Shown here piece by piece: positions 17,449 to 26,432 of a DNA stretch of 64,000 bases. The translations under genes were made by a program, and so were the position numbers. Position 1 is the stretch's first letter. The number at the start of each line of letters is the position of its first letter. The notes below the pieces were generated by a model. It worked only from the letters and a program-made list of their open reading frames with translations. It did not search any database and had not been told where the DNA came from. Source of the stretch: UBA7672 sp963738625 (GTDB taxonomy: Bacteria; Pseudomonadota; Alphaproteobacteria; Caulobacterales; Hyphomonadaceae); assembly GCA_963738625.1 (NCBI GenBank), contig CAVTXH010000017.1, positions 124,001-188,000 on the forward strand. The letters run 5' to 3'.

Positions 17449-17760
17449 ATGTCTGATCTCGGTGTTTCGGCCGCCAAGGCCTATCTCTCGACCGCGCAGG
17501 CAATGTCCGGGGCAGCGGGCCAACCCACGCAAGGAGTTTCCGGTCCCGGCTTCGGCGAGGTTCTCAACTCCGCCGTCAACTCTATCAGTCAGGCCGGGGC
17601 CAGCGCGGAGGGGGCGATCACCAACGCCGCCATGGGCCGCGCCGACCTGGTCGATGTCGTGACGGCGGTCGCCGCGGCGGAAGCCACGCTCGAGACCGTC
17701 GTCGCAGTGCGTGACGAGGTGATCAAGGCATACCAGGATATCATGCGAATGCCGATCTAG
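17449..17760 (+). CDS. fliE: Flagellar hook-basal body complex protein FliE
   Basis: A 103-residue FliE, the adaptor between the MS ring and the rod. GPGFGEVLNSAVNSISQAG and the C-terminal core DLVDVVTAVAAAEATLETVV, VRDEVIKAYQDIMRMPI match the family. Ribosome-binding site GGGAG precedes the ATG. Last gene of the operon. Confidence 0.96.
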   Translation: MSDLGVSAAKAYLSTAQAMSGAAGQPTQGVSGPGFGEVLNSAVNSISQAGASAEGAITNAAMGRADLVDVVTAVAAAEATLETVVAVRDEVIKAYQDIMRMPI

Positions 17761-17858
17761 CGCGCACACGCCGCCGCGGGCCTTTGTTTCTTTAGTCGAC
17801 GGACGGTATAAGCCTCCCGAAAGGCGGCGCGAAAGCCGTGTCCGCGGGGAGGTAGTTC

Positions 17859-19292
17859 ATGAAAATCGCAATCGCGTGCGCTGTCGCAATCGCGCTTTCC
17901 GGCGCCGCCTATGCGGAATCGGTGAAAGCCAAGGTGGCCAATGGCGTGCTGGCCGGCGATCTCGCCGAAGGCGTCGCCAGCTACAAGGGTATCCCGTTTG
18001 CTGCGCCGCCCGTTGGCGAGCTGCGCTGGAAAGCGCCGCAGCCCGTCGCTAACTGGACCGACGAGCGCGCCGCGACCGAGTACGGCGCAAGCTGTTCGCA
18101 GAACTCTCGTCTCGGCGCCGAAGCCAAGGTTTCGGAGGACTGCCTCTATCTCAACGTGTTCGCTCCGAAAGATGCGAAGAACGCGCCCGTGATGGTGTGG
18201 ATTCACGGCGGATCGAACCTCAACGGTTCGGGCTCGGTCTACAACGGCCCTGCCTTCGCGAAGAGCGGCATCGTTGCGGTGACCATCAACTATCGCATGG
18301 GCGCACTCGGCTTTTTCGCTCATCCCGAACTGACGAAGGCCGCAGGGCCCAAGGACCCGCTCGCCAACTACGGCCTGATGGACCAGACAGCGGCGTTGCA
18401 ATGGGTGCAGAAGAACATCGAGGCGTTCGGCGGCGATCCCAAGCGCGTCACCGTGTTCGGCGAATCCGCCGGCGCCATCGATATCTACGCGCTGCTCGGT
18501 CTCAAATCCTCGAAGGACCTGTTCAGTCAGGCGATCCTTGAATCCAACATTACCTGGGGCGTCAGTACGCCGCTCGCGGATGCTGAAAAGGACGGCAAGG
18601 AGCTCGTGGTCCGCGCCGGCGCAACCGATGCCGCAACGCTTGCCGATCTTCGTGCGATCCCCGCCGACAAGCTGGTCGCCGCCGCCAATGGCGCGCGCTT
18701 TCCGATCGTCGATGGCCGCTTTATGACCGAGACGTCGCTCTCCGCCATGGCAAATCAACGCGCGCTGGACGTGCCGCTCATGGTCGGCTCCAACAGCTAC
18801 GAAGCCTCGCTCGCCCGTCAGCTTCAGGGTCAGGCGCAGACCGACTGGACCAACAGCCAGGCTGGCGCGCCCGCGCGGTTCATCGCGGCCAAATCCGCTG
18901 ATGGCAAGCCGAGCTGGCTCTACTTCTTCTCCTATGTCGCCACCGCGCGCCGCACGCCAGATTCGCCCGGTGCGGCCCACGCTTCGGAAATCTCTTACGT
19001 GTTCGGGGGCCAGATGCGCGCCCCTGGCGCGCCGCCTGCCGCCGCCGGCAGCGCCCTTGCGCCGCCGCCGGCGCCGACGGACGAAGACAGGGCGATGGCC
19101 GCGCTGATGCACTCGTGCTGGGTGGCGTTCGCGAAGACTGGCGAACCCAAATGCGCATCGGGCCCGGTCTGGCCGAAATACGACGCCAAGACCGACCAGC
19201 TGATGGAGTTCGGCGCGCCCTCTGGCGTCCGCACCAATTTCCGCAAGGACGCGTTGGATGTAGCGAGCGCCGCTGAAGCCGGCGCAAAATAG
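17859..19292 (+). CDS. Secreted type-B carboxylesterase
   Basis: A 477-residue carboxylesterase/lipase of the alpha/beta-hydrolase fold. Residues 1-19 are a signal peptide (cut after AAYA). The oxyanion loop WIHGGSN is at 114-120 and the nucleophile Ser203 in FGESAGAID. The acid residue is probably the Glu in VGSNSYEASL, and the His lies in GAAHASEISYVFG. All of the catalytic triad is therefore present. Substrate unknown. Its stop abuts the stop of the leftward citrate synthase with no gap. Confidence 0.9.
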   Translation: MKIAIACAVAIALSGAAYAESVKAKVANGVLAGDLAEGVASYKGIPFAAPPVGELRWKAPQPVANWTDERAATEYGASCSQNSRLGAEAKVSEDCLYLNVFAPKDAKNAPVMVWIHGGSNLNGSGSVYNGPAFAKSGIVAVTINYRMGALGFFAHPELTKAAGPKDPLANYGLMDQTAALQWVQKNIEAFGGDPKRVTVFGESAGAIDIYALLGLKSSKDLFSQAILESNITWGVSTPLADAEKDGKELVVRAGATDAATLADLRAIPADKLVAAANGARFPIVDGRFMTETSLSAMANQRALDVPLMVGSNSYEASLARQLQGQAQTDWTNSQAGAPARFIAAKSADGKPSWLYFFSYVATARRTPDSPGAAHASEISYVFGGQMRAPGAPPAAAGSALAPPPAPTDEDRAMAALMHSCWVAFAKTGEPKCASGPVWPKYDAKTDQLMEFGAPSGVRTNFRKDALDVASAAEAGAK

Positions 19293-20378
19293 CTAAGCTG
19301 CGATGCTGCCGGCCGGCTTCGGTCCGACGTAGACCGAGGCCGGCCGCACCAGCCTGCTGGTTGCAAGCTGCTCGCGTGCGTGCGCGATCCACCCGGTGAC
19401 GCGCCCGCACGCGAACATGCAGGTGAACAGGCCGCGCGGAACGCCCAGCGCTTCCAGCAGAATGGCGGTATAGTATTCCACGTTAGTATCGAGCTTGCGG
19501 TCGGGCTTTTCCGCCGCCAACCGCTGCAGAATGCGCCCCTCGATCGATTGCGCCAGCGCCAGCCTGCCAGAGCTGGCGGGCAGGGTCTGGACGACGCGCT
19601 TCAGCACGTCGGCGCGCGGGTCGCGCGTGCGGTAGACGCGATGGCCGAAGCCCATCAGCCGGTCGCCGCGGCCGAGCGCGGTGCGGATCCAGCTTTCGGC
19701 GCGATCCGCATCGCCAATGCCGTCCAACATGTCGAGCACCGGCCCAGGCGCGCCGCCGTGCAGCGGGCCTTTCAGCGCGGAGAGCGCGGCGATCACAGCG
19801 GAGCCGAGGCCGGCGCGCGTCGACGCCACGCAGCGCGAGACAAAGGTAGAGGCGTTCAGGCCATGGTCGGAGATTGTGACGAGATAGGCGTCGAGTGCGC
19901 GTGCTTCGTCCGGGGAGGGCGCATCGCCTCGGATCATGTGCAGGAGGTCCGCGCCGTGCTGGGCGTCCGCAACGGGCGGTAGCGGCGCGAGCCCGGCCTT
20001 CAGTCGCGCTATGACGCCGCTCGCGACGGCCATAGTCGCGGCAAGGTCGATGGCGGCGCTGAGGTCGTGTCCGTCGGATGCGAGGGCAAGGGCGGCGCGT
20101 AGCGCGTCGATCTCGGGAAGGTTCGCCAGTCTAGTGAAGTCCGGCGTCAAGCGTTCGAACGCCGCAACGCGCGCCTTGCCCAGGGTGGATTTCAGTTCTG
20201 CAGCCGGCAGGTCCTTCTCGAAAAATCCAGACCAGAGATGGCGAGCCGCTTCCTCGAAATTGAACGTCTGCGCAAGGTCCTCGACGTCTTTGCCGCGGAT
20301 GATGAGACGGCCTTCCGCGCCCTGCACATCCGATAGAACAGTCTCCGCCGCCACGATTTTTTCCAGACCCGCGTCCAT
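19293..20378 (-). CDS. Citrate synthase / 2-methylcitrate synthase family protein
   Basis: A 361-residue citrate-synthase homologue, shorter than classic GltA (~430). Both catalytic histidines are visible: GPLHGGAPGPVLDML and MGFGHRVYRTRDPRADVL. At the place of the catalytic Asp (citrate synthase NVDFYSG) the sequence is TNVEYYTAILLEALG, Asp replaced by Glu. It is divergent from a second homologue at 20469, so the pair may share a substrate. Whether it makes citrate, methylcitrate or another product cannot be told from sequence. Confidence 0.85.
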   Translation of the reverse strand: MDAGLEKIVAAETVLSDVQGAEGRLIIRGKDVEDLAQTFNFEEAARHLWSGFFEKDLPAAELKSTLGKARVAAFERLTPDFTRLANLPEIDALRAALALASDGHDLSAAIDLAATMAVASGVIARLKAGLAPLPPVADAQHGADLLHMIRGDAPSPDEARALDAYLVTISDHGLNASTFVSRCVASTRAGLGSAVIAALSALKGPLHGGAPGPVLDMLDGIGDADRAESWIRTALGRGDRLMGFGHRVYRTRDPRADVLKRVVQTLPASSGRLALAQSIEGRILQRLAAEKPDRKLDTNVEYYTAILLEALGVPRGLFTCMFACGRVTGWIAHAREQLATSRLVRPASVYVGPKPAGSIAA

Positions 20379-20435
20379 TGAGCGCTCCTCAGTTGACGCA
20401 GTTGAGATGGAGGTTCACGGTCGCCATCGTCAAGA

Positions 20436-20452
20436 TTGATCAATTAAATCAA
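20436..20452. promoter_or_regulatory. AT-rich inverted repeat between the citrate-synthase genes
   Basis: TTGAT, seven bases, ATCAA in an unusually AT-rich patch of a GC-rich genome, 17 bases before the start of the HTH-citrate synthase fusion and within the shared 90-base spacer. A plausible operator for that HTH domain or the overlapping promoters. Short arms keep confidence low. Confidence 0.35.
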
Positions 20453-20468
20453 CATAAGGCCAAAGCAG

Positions 20469-21599
20469 ATGGACTGGCTTGCCGTAGACGATGCGCTCGC
20501 CGAGCTCCGCGTCCAGCGCCAGACGCTCTATGCCTATGTCAGCCGCGGGCTGGTGCGGGCGAAGGCCGACGACGCCGATCCGCGCCGCAGTCTCTATTCG
20601 GCCGACGACATCCGGAAGCTGCGAGGCCGCCGGCGCGGCGCGCGCCGCCGCTCCGAAGTCGCCGCCGGCGCCATCGCCTGGGGCGAGCCGGTGCTGGAAA
20701 GCGCGATATCCACCGTCCGCGACGGCGATCTGATCTATCGCGGCAAGTCCGCCGTGGCGCTGGCGAGGTCCGCGTCGCTGGAGGACATAGCGCGCCTACT
20801 CTGGCGGTCTGAACAATTGTCGAGCAACGGCGCGCGAACCAAGGCGGCAGGCGCAACGCCCAAGGCGCGGGCTTTCGCTTTTCTCTCGTATCGCGCGGCG
20901 AATGATTCGCCGGCCCTGAGCCGCGGCCCGGCAGCGCTTCAGCGGGATGCTTGGTCGATTCTCGCGGGCTTCGCGGATGCCCTGACTGGTGACGTCAGTT
21001 CGCGGGCTCTGCACTTGCGCCTCGCGGATGCCTGGAGGGTCCGGGGCAGGGGCGCAGATCTTGTCCGCCGCGCTCTCGTGCTGATGAGCGATCACGAACT
21101 CAATCCGTCAACATTCGCCGTACGCATTGCGGCTTCCACCGGCGCGCCGCTTGCTGCCTGTGCGCTGGCTGGTTTGTCGACGTTGGTTGGGCCCCTGCAT
21201 GGGGAAGCAGCTTCGCGCGCCCTGGCGCAACTCGACCGGCTTCTGGCGGCGACAGATATAGCAGCGGAGGCGAAGGCCATGGTCGCGCGTGGCGACCAGA
21301 TTTCCGGTTGGTCTCACCCTCTCTATCCCGACGGGGATGTAAGAGCGCTGGATCTGCTCTCCGCGCTGAAGCCGCGTTCCGCCATCGCCAAGGTGTTGCG
21401 GGCAATTGAGAAGGAAACCGGCGAGAAGCCCAATTGCGACGCAGCGCTTGCCGCGATGACGCGCGAACTCGATCTTCCTTCGGAAGCGACATTCTCGATC
21501 TTCGCGCTTGCCCGCATGACCGGCTGGCTCGCTCACGCGATTGAACAGCGCGAGACCGGTCGCATAATCCGCCCACGGGCTCGCTACACGGGTGAGTGA
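20469..21599 (+). CDS. Helix-turn-helix/citrate synthase fusion protein
   Basis: A 376-residue protein. Residues about 1-60 form a MerR/excisionase-like DNA-binding domain (MDWLAVDDALAELRVQRQTL, YAYVSRGLVRAK, RRSLYSADDIRKLRGRRRGA). About 75-376 is a citrate-synthase fold with both histidines (GPLHGEAAS, SGWSHPLYPDGDVRALDLL) and the catalytic Asp position kept (NCDAALAAMTRELDLP). It may be a metabolite-sensing regulator or an enzyme with an extra domain. Divergent from the citrate synthase at 19293. Confidence 0.85.
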   Translation: MDWLAVDDALAELRVQRQTLYAYVSRGLVRAKADDADPRRSLYSADDIRKLRGRRRGARRRSEVAAGAIAWGEPVLESAISTVRDGDLIYRGKSAVALARSASLEDIARLLWRSEQLSSNGARTKAAGATPKARAFAFLSYRAANDSPALSRGPAALQRDAWSILAGFADALTGDVSSRALHLRLADAWRVRGRGADLVRRALVLMSDHELNPSTFAVRIAASTGAPLAACALAGLSTLVGPLHGEAASRALAQLDRLLAATDIAAEAKAMVARGDQISGWSHPLYPDGDVRALDLLSALKPRSAIAKVLRAIEKETGEKPNCDAALAAMTRELDLPSEATFSIFALARMTGWLAHAIEQRETGRIIRPRARYTGE

Positions 21600-21619
21600 A
21601 AACCGCTAACGTTCGGGCT

Positions 21620-22055
21620 TTAGCCGTTCGAGGCCGTCGACCGCCGAAATAGATCTCTCAGGCGCAGACGGGCCGTCCGCGTCTCGCTCGGCGTTACACA
21701 GATATGAGTCGTGCGGACGTCCGACAGCAGCCCCTCGTCCCGGAATGCCGCGATGCGGAACCGGAGCCTGTCTTGCCGATTCCCTCGATCGGCACGTCCA
21801 CTCGCAGCTCGTCATCGAACCGCGCCGATGCTTTGAAGTCGATCTGAGATTCTACCGCCAGATACGCGTGCCTGACAGCAGCAGAGCCTGCGGACAGGGG
21901 AAGCCCACCGCGCGCTTATGCACGGTCATCGCATTGTCGGCTTAGACCAGATAGTTCGGACCAAAGGCGATGCCCTGCATGTCGACATCCGCCCATCGCA
22001 CACGCATGGGCTCGAAGAACACAAAGTCGCCAGCGCGCGATACAGACGCTGGCAT
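21620..22055 (-). pseudogene. Decayed hotdog-fold acyl-CoA thioesterase
   Basis: Read leftward from ATG 22055, the sequence gives MPASVSRAGDFVFFEPMRVR, then WADVDMQGIAFGPNYLV, an in-frame TAA (probably a former Tyr codon) and ADNAMTVHKRAVGF. After a frame change it continues YLAVESQIDFKASARFDDEL, RVDVPIEGIGKT, and after another shift RFRIAAFRDEGLLSDVRTTH, ICVTPSETRTARLRLRDL, ending in TAA at 21620. The pieces in order form one thioesterase of about 145 residues of the 4-hydroxybenzoyl-CoA thioesterase type. One stop and at least two indels make it non-functional. Confidence 0.8.
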
Positions 22056-22177
22056 TGCCCAGCAATGAGCCGTTCATCGGCGATTCAGGAGACATTTTGA
22101 TACACTCGCTTACACAGGCGACATAATCTTGGCGACGCGCAGGCCTATCTTCTGAGCTGTCCATGGGAGGCTGATGC

Positions 22178-23620
22178 ATGACCCAGCTTCAAGGCGCTAT
22201 CGCGGCAACCCGGTTCGGAATGGGCGCGCTCCGAGGAGAGATTGAAGCGGCATCGTCAGATCCGCGTGGCTGGCTCAAATCCCAGATCAAGGCCGGCGCC
22301 GCTGATGTTCCCGCCGATGGCTTGCTGTCGGCGAAGGAAGTCTTCGAGGCGCGCACTGACGCCTATGAGAACATGATGCCTGACGCGAGCGGGAATGGCG
22401 CAAACGGCGACCTCCGCACCGAGGCGCAACAGGTGATCCAGAAGCAGGTCCAGAAAGAAGCGCGCGACGGCCTGGCGCTGGAGATCGCTGCTCGCGGTCG
22501 TCACGCCGCAGCAACGCCAAGCTCTTTTGCGGAGCGCTGGGCGCGCTTCTGGTCGAACCATTTCACCGTCGCCGCCCGCAACGCCCAGACCATAGGTCTT
22601 GTCGGCCCTTTCGAGCGCGAAGCGATCCGTCCCAACGTGTTCGGCAGTTTCGCACGTCTGCTCGGCGCCTCCACCTTCCACCCCGCAATGCTGGTCTATC
22701 TCGACGCCAATCGTTCCATCGGCCCGTCTACACCGGCAGCGCAACGGCGAGACGCCGGCCTGAATGAAAACCTGGCGCGGGAGATTCTCGAGTTGCACAC
22801 GATGGGCGTGGGCTCGGGCTATACGCAGGCCGACATCGTCGAGTTCGCCAAGGCGCTCACCGGTTGGACCATCGGCAATCCGCGCACGGCGCGTCTCGCC
22901 AGCCTGCGGTCTCAAGGCAGGGGTGCAAAATCGCCGGCCAGCGAAACGCAGCAGGAGATTGGCGAGACACTCTTCCTGGAGCAGCTTCACGAACCCGGGG
23001 CGCGCAAAGTGCTTGGCAAGACGTATAGCGTCGCCGCGAAGAATCAGGCGGCCGCCATTCTGGATGATCTGGCGATGAAGCCAGCCACGGCGCGCCACAT
23101 CGCAACCAAGCTCGCGCGTCATTTCGTGGCCGATCAACCGCCCGAAAGTGCGATCAAGACGCTTGAAGTCGCCTACCTCAAATCTGACGGTGATCTTTCC
23201 GTGCTTGCTCGCGCTGTGGTCGATCTTGACGAGGCTTGGGGCGAGACGCCGCAGAAATTCAAGACGCCAGAGGAGCTTCTCGTCTCTGTCGCTCGCTCTT
23301 CGGGGGGTGACGCAGCGTTCGGCCGCGACCAGCGCGCCGTCTATCAATCGCTTGCTCAGCAACCTTTCAGCGCTCCATCGCCGGCCGGTTGGCCCGACGA
23401 CGCGGCGTCGTGGTCGGGCTCCGACGCCATCAAGAAGCGTCTTGAATGGGCCAACGCCGTTTCGCGCCGCATGGCGCGGGGCAAGTCGCCGACGGAATTC
23501 CTTGATGCAGCGCTGGGTCCCATAGCTGGCGCGAAAACTCGGCAGGCGGTCGCTCGCGCCGAAAGCGCGGAGCAGGGCTTCACCCTCGCCCTGATGTCTC
23601 CCGAGTTCCAGCGGAGGTAA
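22178..23620 (+). CDS. DUF1800 domain protein
   Basis: A 480-residue DUF1800 protein. Typical features are the start AATRFGMGALRGEI, RWARFWSNHFTVAARN, IRPNVFGSFARLLGASTFHP, AMLVYLDANRSIGPS, LNENLAREILELHTMGVGSG and YTQADIVEFAKALTGWTIG. These proteins nearly always pair with DUF1501 proteins, as here (5-base gap), and are thought to act outside the cytoplasm, but the function is unknown. No clear signal peptide is seen at this start. Confidence 0.92.
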   Translation: MTQLQGAIAATRFGMGALRGEIEAASSDPRGWLKSQIKAGAADVPADGLLSAKEVFEARTDAYENMMPDASGNGANGDLRTEAQQVIQKQVQKEARDGLALEIAARGRHAAATPSSFAERWARFWSNHFTVAARNAQTIGLVGPFEREAIRPNVFGSFARLLGASTFHPAMLVYLDANRSIGPSTPAAQRRDAGLNENLAREILELHTMGVGSGYTQADIVEFAKALTGWTIGNPRTARLASLRSQGRGAKSPASETQQEIGETLFLEQLHEPGARKVLGKTYSVAAKNQAAAILDDLAMKPATARHIATKLARHFVADQPPESAIKTLEVAYLKSDGDLSVLARAVVDLDEAWGETPQKFKTPEELLVSVARSSGGDAAFGRDQRAVYQSLAQQPFSAPSPAGWPDDAASWSGSDAIKKRLEWANAVSRRMARGKSPTEFLDAALGPIAGAKTRQAVARAESAEQGFTLALMSPEFQRR

Positions 23621-23625
23621 ATGAG

Positions 23626-24807
23626 ATGAACCCGCTCCACCCCCTTAGCCGCCGCTCGCTGCTCCTCGCCGGCTGCGCCGCATCGCTCGTTACTGTTGCT
23701 CCCTCCGCTCCCGCGGCGACGCCCCAAAGCCAGGGCCGGAAGATAGTCGTCATCATCCTGCGCGGCGCGATGGACGGCATTGCCGCCTTGCCCAAGACGG
23801 ATGATCCGGATATCCGCGCCCACCGCGCAACGCTGATTGACGCCAAGGCGATCCCGCTCAGCGACGGCTTCGCGCTTCACTCGGCCATGCCGACGCTCGC
23901 CGCAATGTACCGGTCAGGCGAAGCGGCGTTTATTCCCGCGATAGCGGGCCCCTATCGCGAACGCTCTCATTTCGAAGCTCAGGACCTCCTAGAATGCGGC
24001 GGCGTCAAATCCGTCAGCAATGACGGCTGGCTCAACCGCGCCCTTCAGAAAGCCCCTGCCGCCTATGCAGCGGTCTCGATCGGTCCGTCCCAGCCGCTGA
24101 TCCTCCGGGGCGCATCGACCCGCATATCGTCATGGTCTCCGGCGGTCCTGCCCGAGGCGAGCGACGATACGCTCAATCGGCTGATGGAGCTCTACGACAA
24201 CGACCCTGTTCTCAAAGCCTCGCTGAGCTCCGCGCTGGCGGACAACGCGATCGCCAGCACGATGGCGGACCAGAAAGGCGGAATGGGCGGCGGACGCGGC
24301 GGCCCTGCCCAATACCTTCCGCAGCTTCAGGCGGCAGGAAAATTCCTCGCTCAGCCCGATGGGCCAGAGATCGCTGTTGTGAGCCTCGAAGGCTGGGACA
24401 CGCATGCCGGGCAGAATGGCGCGCTGCAGCAGCGTTTTGCGGCGCTCGATAGTGGCGTGAAGGCGCTGAAGGAAACGCTCGGCGAGGCCTGGAAGAAAAC
24501 CGCAGTGGTCGCGATCTCGGAGTTTGGCCGCACGGTTCGCGTCAATGGGGCGCAGGGCACCGACCACGGCACGGGCGGTCTCGCCATCCTTGCCGGCGGG
24601 GCGATCAAGGGCGGACGCATGCATGGCGACTGGCCGACGCTCAAACCATCGGCGCTGTTCGAGAACCGCGACCTGATGCCGGCGGTCGATGCGCGCCAGG
24701 TGTTCAAGGGGGTCCTGCGCGACCAGCTCGGCTGGGCGGCGAGCGATCTCGACGGGATGGTGTTCCCCGACAGCGCGGGCGCGAAAGCGATGGCCGGACT
24801 AGTTTAG
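23626..24807 (+). CDS. DUF1501 domain protein, Tat-exported
   Basis: A 393-residue DUF1501 protein. A twin-arginine signal (PLSRRSLLLAGCAASLVTVA) at residues 6-25 indicates Tat export. Family core: KIVVIILRGAMDGIAALP, SHFEAQDLLECGG, VSLEGWDTHAGQNGALQQR, VVAISEFGRTVRVNGAQGTD, HGTGGLAILAGGAIKGGRM. Members resemble alkaline-phosphatase-fold enzymes; the substrate is not known. It forms a two-gene unit with the DUF1800 gene. Confidence 0.93.
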   Translation: MNPLHPLSRRSLLLAGCAASLVTVAPSAPAATPQSQGRKIVVIILRGAMDGIAALPKTDDPDIRAHRATLIDAKAIPLSDGFALHSAMPTLAAMYRSGEAAFIPAIAGPYRERSHFEAQDLLECGGVKSVSNDGWLNRALQKAPAAYAAVSIGPSQPLILRGASTRISSWSPAVLPEASDDTLNRLMELYDNDPVLKASLSSALADNAIASTMADQKGGMGGGRGGPAQYLPQLQAAGKFLAQPDGPEIAVVSLEGWDTHAGQNGALQQRFAALDSGVKALKETLGEAWKKTAVVAISEFGRTVRVNGAQGTDHGTGGLAILAGGAIKGGRMHGDWPTLKPSALFENRDLMPAVDARQVFKGVLRDQLGWAASDLDGMVFPDSAGAKAMAGLV

Positions 24808-24810
24808 GCC

Positions 24811-25143
24811 TCAGGCTGGCTGAAGCACGCCCTTGTCGATCAGCATCGACTTGAGCTCGCCCGACTGGAACATTTCCTTCGCGATGTCGCAGCCGCCGAC
24901 GAACTCGCCCTTCACGTAGAGTTGCGGAATGGTCGGCCAGTTCGAGAAGTCCTTGATGCCCTGGCGAAGTTCGGCATCCTCCAGAATGTTGGCCGAGCCG
25001 TATTCGACCCCGACATGATCAAGGATGGCGATCACGGTCGCGGAGAAGCCGCACTGCGGGAACGTTGGCGTCCCCTTCATGAAGAGGAAAACCGGGTTGG
25101 AATCGATCAGCCCCTGGATACGGGCGTTGATGTCCTGGCTCAT
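24811..25143 (-). CDS. grxD: Monothiol glutaredoxin Grx4
   Basis: A 110-residue monothiol glutaredoxin with the CGFS active site (FPQCGFSATV, Cys31) and the glutathione/cluster-binding motifs WPTIPQLYVKGEFVGGCDI. CGFS glutaredoxins carry [2Fe-2S] clusters and pair with BolA in iron-sulfur delivery and iron sensing. bolA lies close by at 26117, separated by an aldo/keto reductase gene. Confidence 0.97.
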   Translation of the reverse strand: MSQDINARIQGLIDSNPVFLFMKGTPTFPQCGFSATVIAILDHVGVEYGSANILEDAELRQGIKDFSNWPTIPQLYVKGEFVGGCDIAKEMFQSGELKSMLIDKGVLQPA

Positions 25144-25249
25144 CGCTAACGCGCCTTTCCTGGCGAATTCCAGCCCAAAAGGGCTCCTTCTGTCCTTCAG
25201 CTAAGCCTGCCTTGGCCGCTAATCAAGCGGGCAGAGCTAACGTGGCGCC

Positions 25250-26113
25250 TCAGCGGGCGATCATCTTGCCGCTGCGCAGCACTTCCACAGCATGGATATT
25301 GGCTTCCAGGCGCTCTATCCGGGTCGTGGTGGTGACCACACGGTGGGCGACGGCCTCGTACAGGGCCCAGTAGAGGCATTCTTCCGGGCTCATCGGGGTC
25401 GCGGCCGAGGCTTGTGATCTGCCGAGCAGGGCCCGCGCCAGGCGCCAGGTGGAGCCCGTCGATACAGGCGCCGGAAAGCGCCGCTGGGCCGGCATCAAAG
25501 TCTCGATGCCGACGAGCTCGGCGCCGCTTCCCTTGATTCGCTGCAGGCGCTCGATCTGCTCGCGCGGCAGGGCGGCGTGCACCGGCGCCATGAACACCGT
25601 GAACTGTCCGGTCGCGACCGCCACGTCCAGCTCCTCTCCGCGGCCCGCGATACCGATCGCGCCGACCTCTCCGCCATACTTGAGATCGATCAGTGTCTTG
25701 AGGAGGTGATCGGTCAGCTCCCTGGTTGAGGGCCCATGCAGCAGCAGCCAGTCGATGCGCGTCAGCTTCATACGCTTGAGCGAGGCGTCGAGCGAGCGAC
25801 GTATCGCATCAGGAGAGAAATCGCGCTTGCGCTTGGTAAGACCGGAAGAGGTGACGCCAACTTTGGTTGAGATGATGCATTCATAGCGAGGCAGGCGCTT
25901 CATCGCTTCGCCCAGCCGGCGCTCAGCCTCGCCAGCGCCATAGGCCGGCGCTGTATCGAACAGGCGCACGCCGCGCGCGAAGGCATGCTCGATCAGGTGA
26001 TAGGTGTGTTCGGCTTTGACCAGCGGCGTGCCATGCGGCCCGCTGACCCCGAAGCCAAGGCGGCGAATGCCGTGTGACTTGTCGCTGGTGCGTTGTTGAG
26101 TCACAGCCGCCAC
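25250..26113 (-). CDS. Aldo/keto reductase
   Basis: A 287-residue NAD(P)H-dependent oxidoreductase. The catalytic tetrad is present: Asp and Tyr in LFDTAPAYGAGEAERRLG, Lys in ECIISTKVGVT and His in IDWLLLHGPS. It stands three bases downstream of bolA and before grxD on the same strand, so it interrupts the usual bolA-grxD adjacency. The substrate is unknown. Confidence 0.88.
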   Translation of the reverse strand: MAAVTQQRTSDKSHGIRRLGFGVSGPHGTPLVKAEHTYHLIEHAFARGVRLFDTAPAYGAGEAERRLGEAMKRLPRYECIISTKVGVTSSGLTKRKRDFSPDAIRRSLDASLKRMKLTRIDWLLLHGPSTRELTDHLLKTLIDLKYGGEVGAIGIAGRGEELDVAVATGQFTVFMAPVHAALPREQIERLQRIKGSGAELVGIETLMPAQRRFPAPVSTGSTWRLARALLGRSQASAATPMSPEECLYWALYEAVAHRVVTTTTRIERLEANIHAVEVLRSGKMIAR

Positions 26114-26116
26114 GTC

Positions 26117-26350
26117 TTAGTCAGGCGCGCGGGTGGCGAGGGCGAGGGCATGCAACGCGCCGCCCATTCGCCCCTTGAGGGCGGCGTAGACGAGCTGGTG
26201 CTGCGCGACGCGCGACTTACCGCGGAATTGTTCCGCCACGATTTCCGCGCTCCAGTGATCGTTGTCGCCGGCAAGGTCGGTCAGCGTGATGACGGCGTTC
26301 GGAAACGCCTCACGCAGATACGCCTCGAGCGTGGCGCGATCCATCGCCAT
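26117..26350 (-). CDS. bolA: BolA family iron-sulfur/redox protein
   Basis: A 77-residue BolA-like protein. The start ATG at 26350 follows GGGAGG and gives MAMDRATLEAYLREAFPNA; a longer in-frame reading adds unrelated sequence. Core motifs are ITLTDLAGDNDHWSAEIVA, GKSRVAQHQLVYAALKGRMG with the conserved His, and LHALALAT. BolA proteins form [2Fe-2S]-bridged heterodimers with CGFS glutaredoxins such as the one at 24811. Confidence 0.92.
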   Translation of the reverse strand: MAMDRATLEAYLREAFPNAVITLTDLAGDNDHWSAEIVAEQFRGKSRVAQHQLVYAALKGRMGGALHALALATRAPD

Positions 26351-26432
26351 TGGGTGTCCCTCCCTGGATCTCCGCTCGTTCTCGCTCGCGGTCGATCCGG
26401 CTTGTCCCGATAGGAATGTATCTAACCCCAGA

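Noticed and set aside
17757..19112. Long reverse-strand open frame opposite the first carboxylesterase
   Set aside because: A GC-rich shadow: Arg/Gly/His-rich, no domain, and the plus strand encodes a complete esterase with all catalytic residues.
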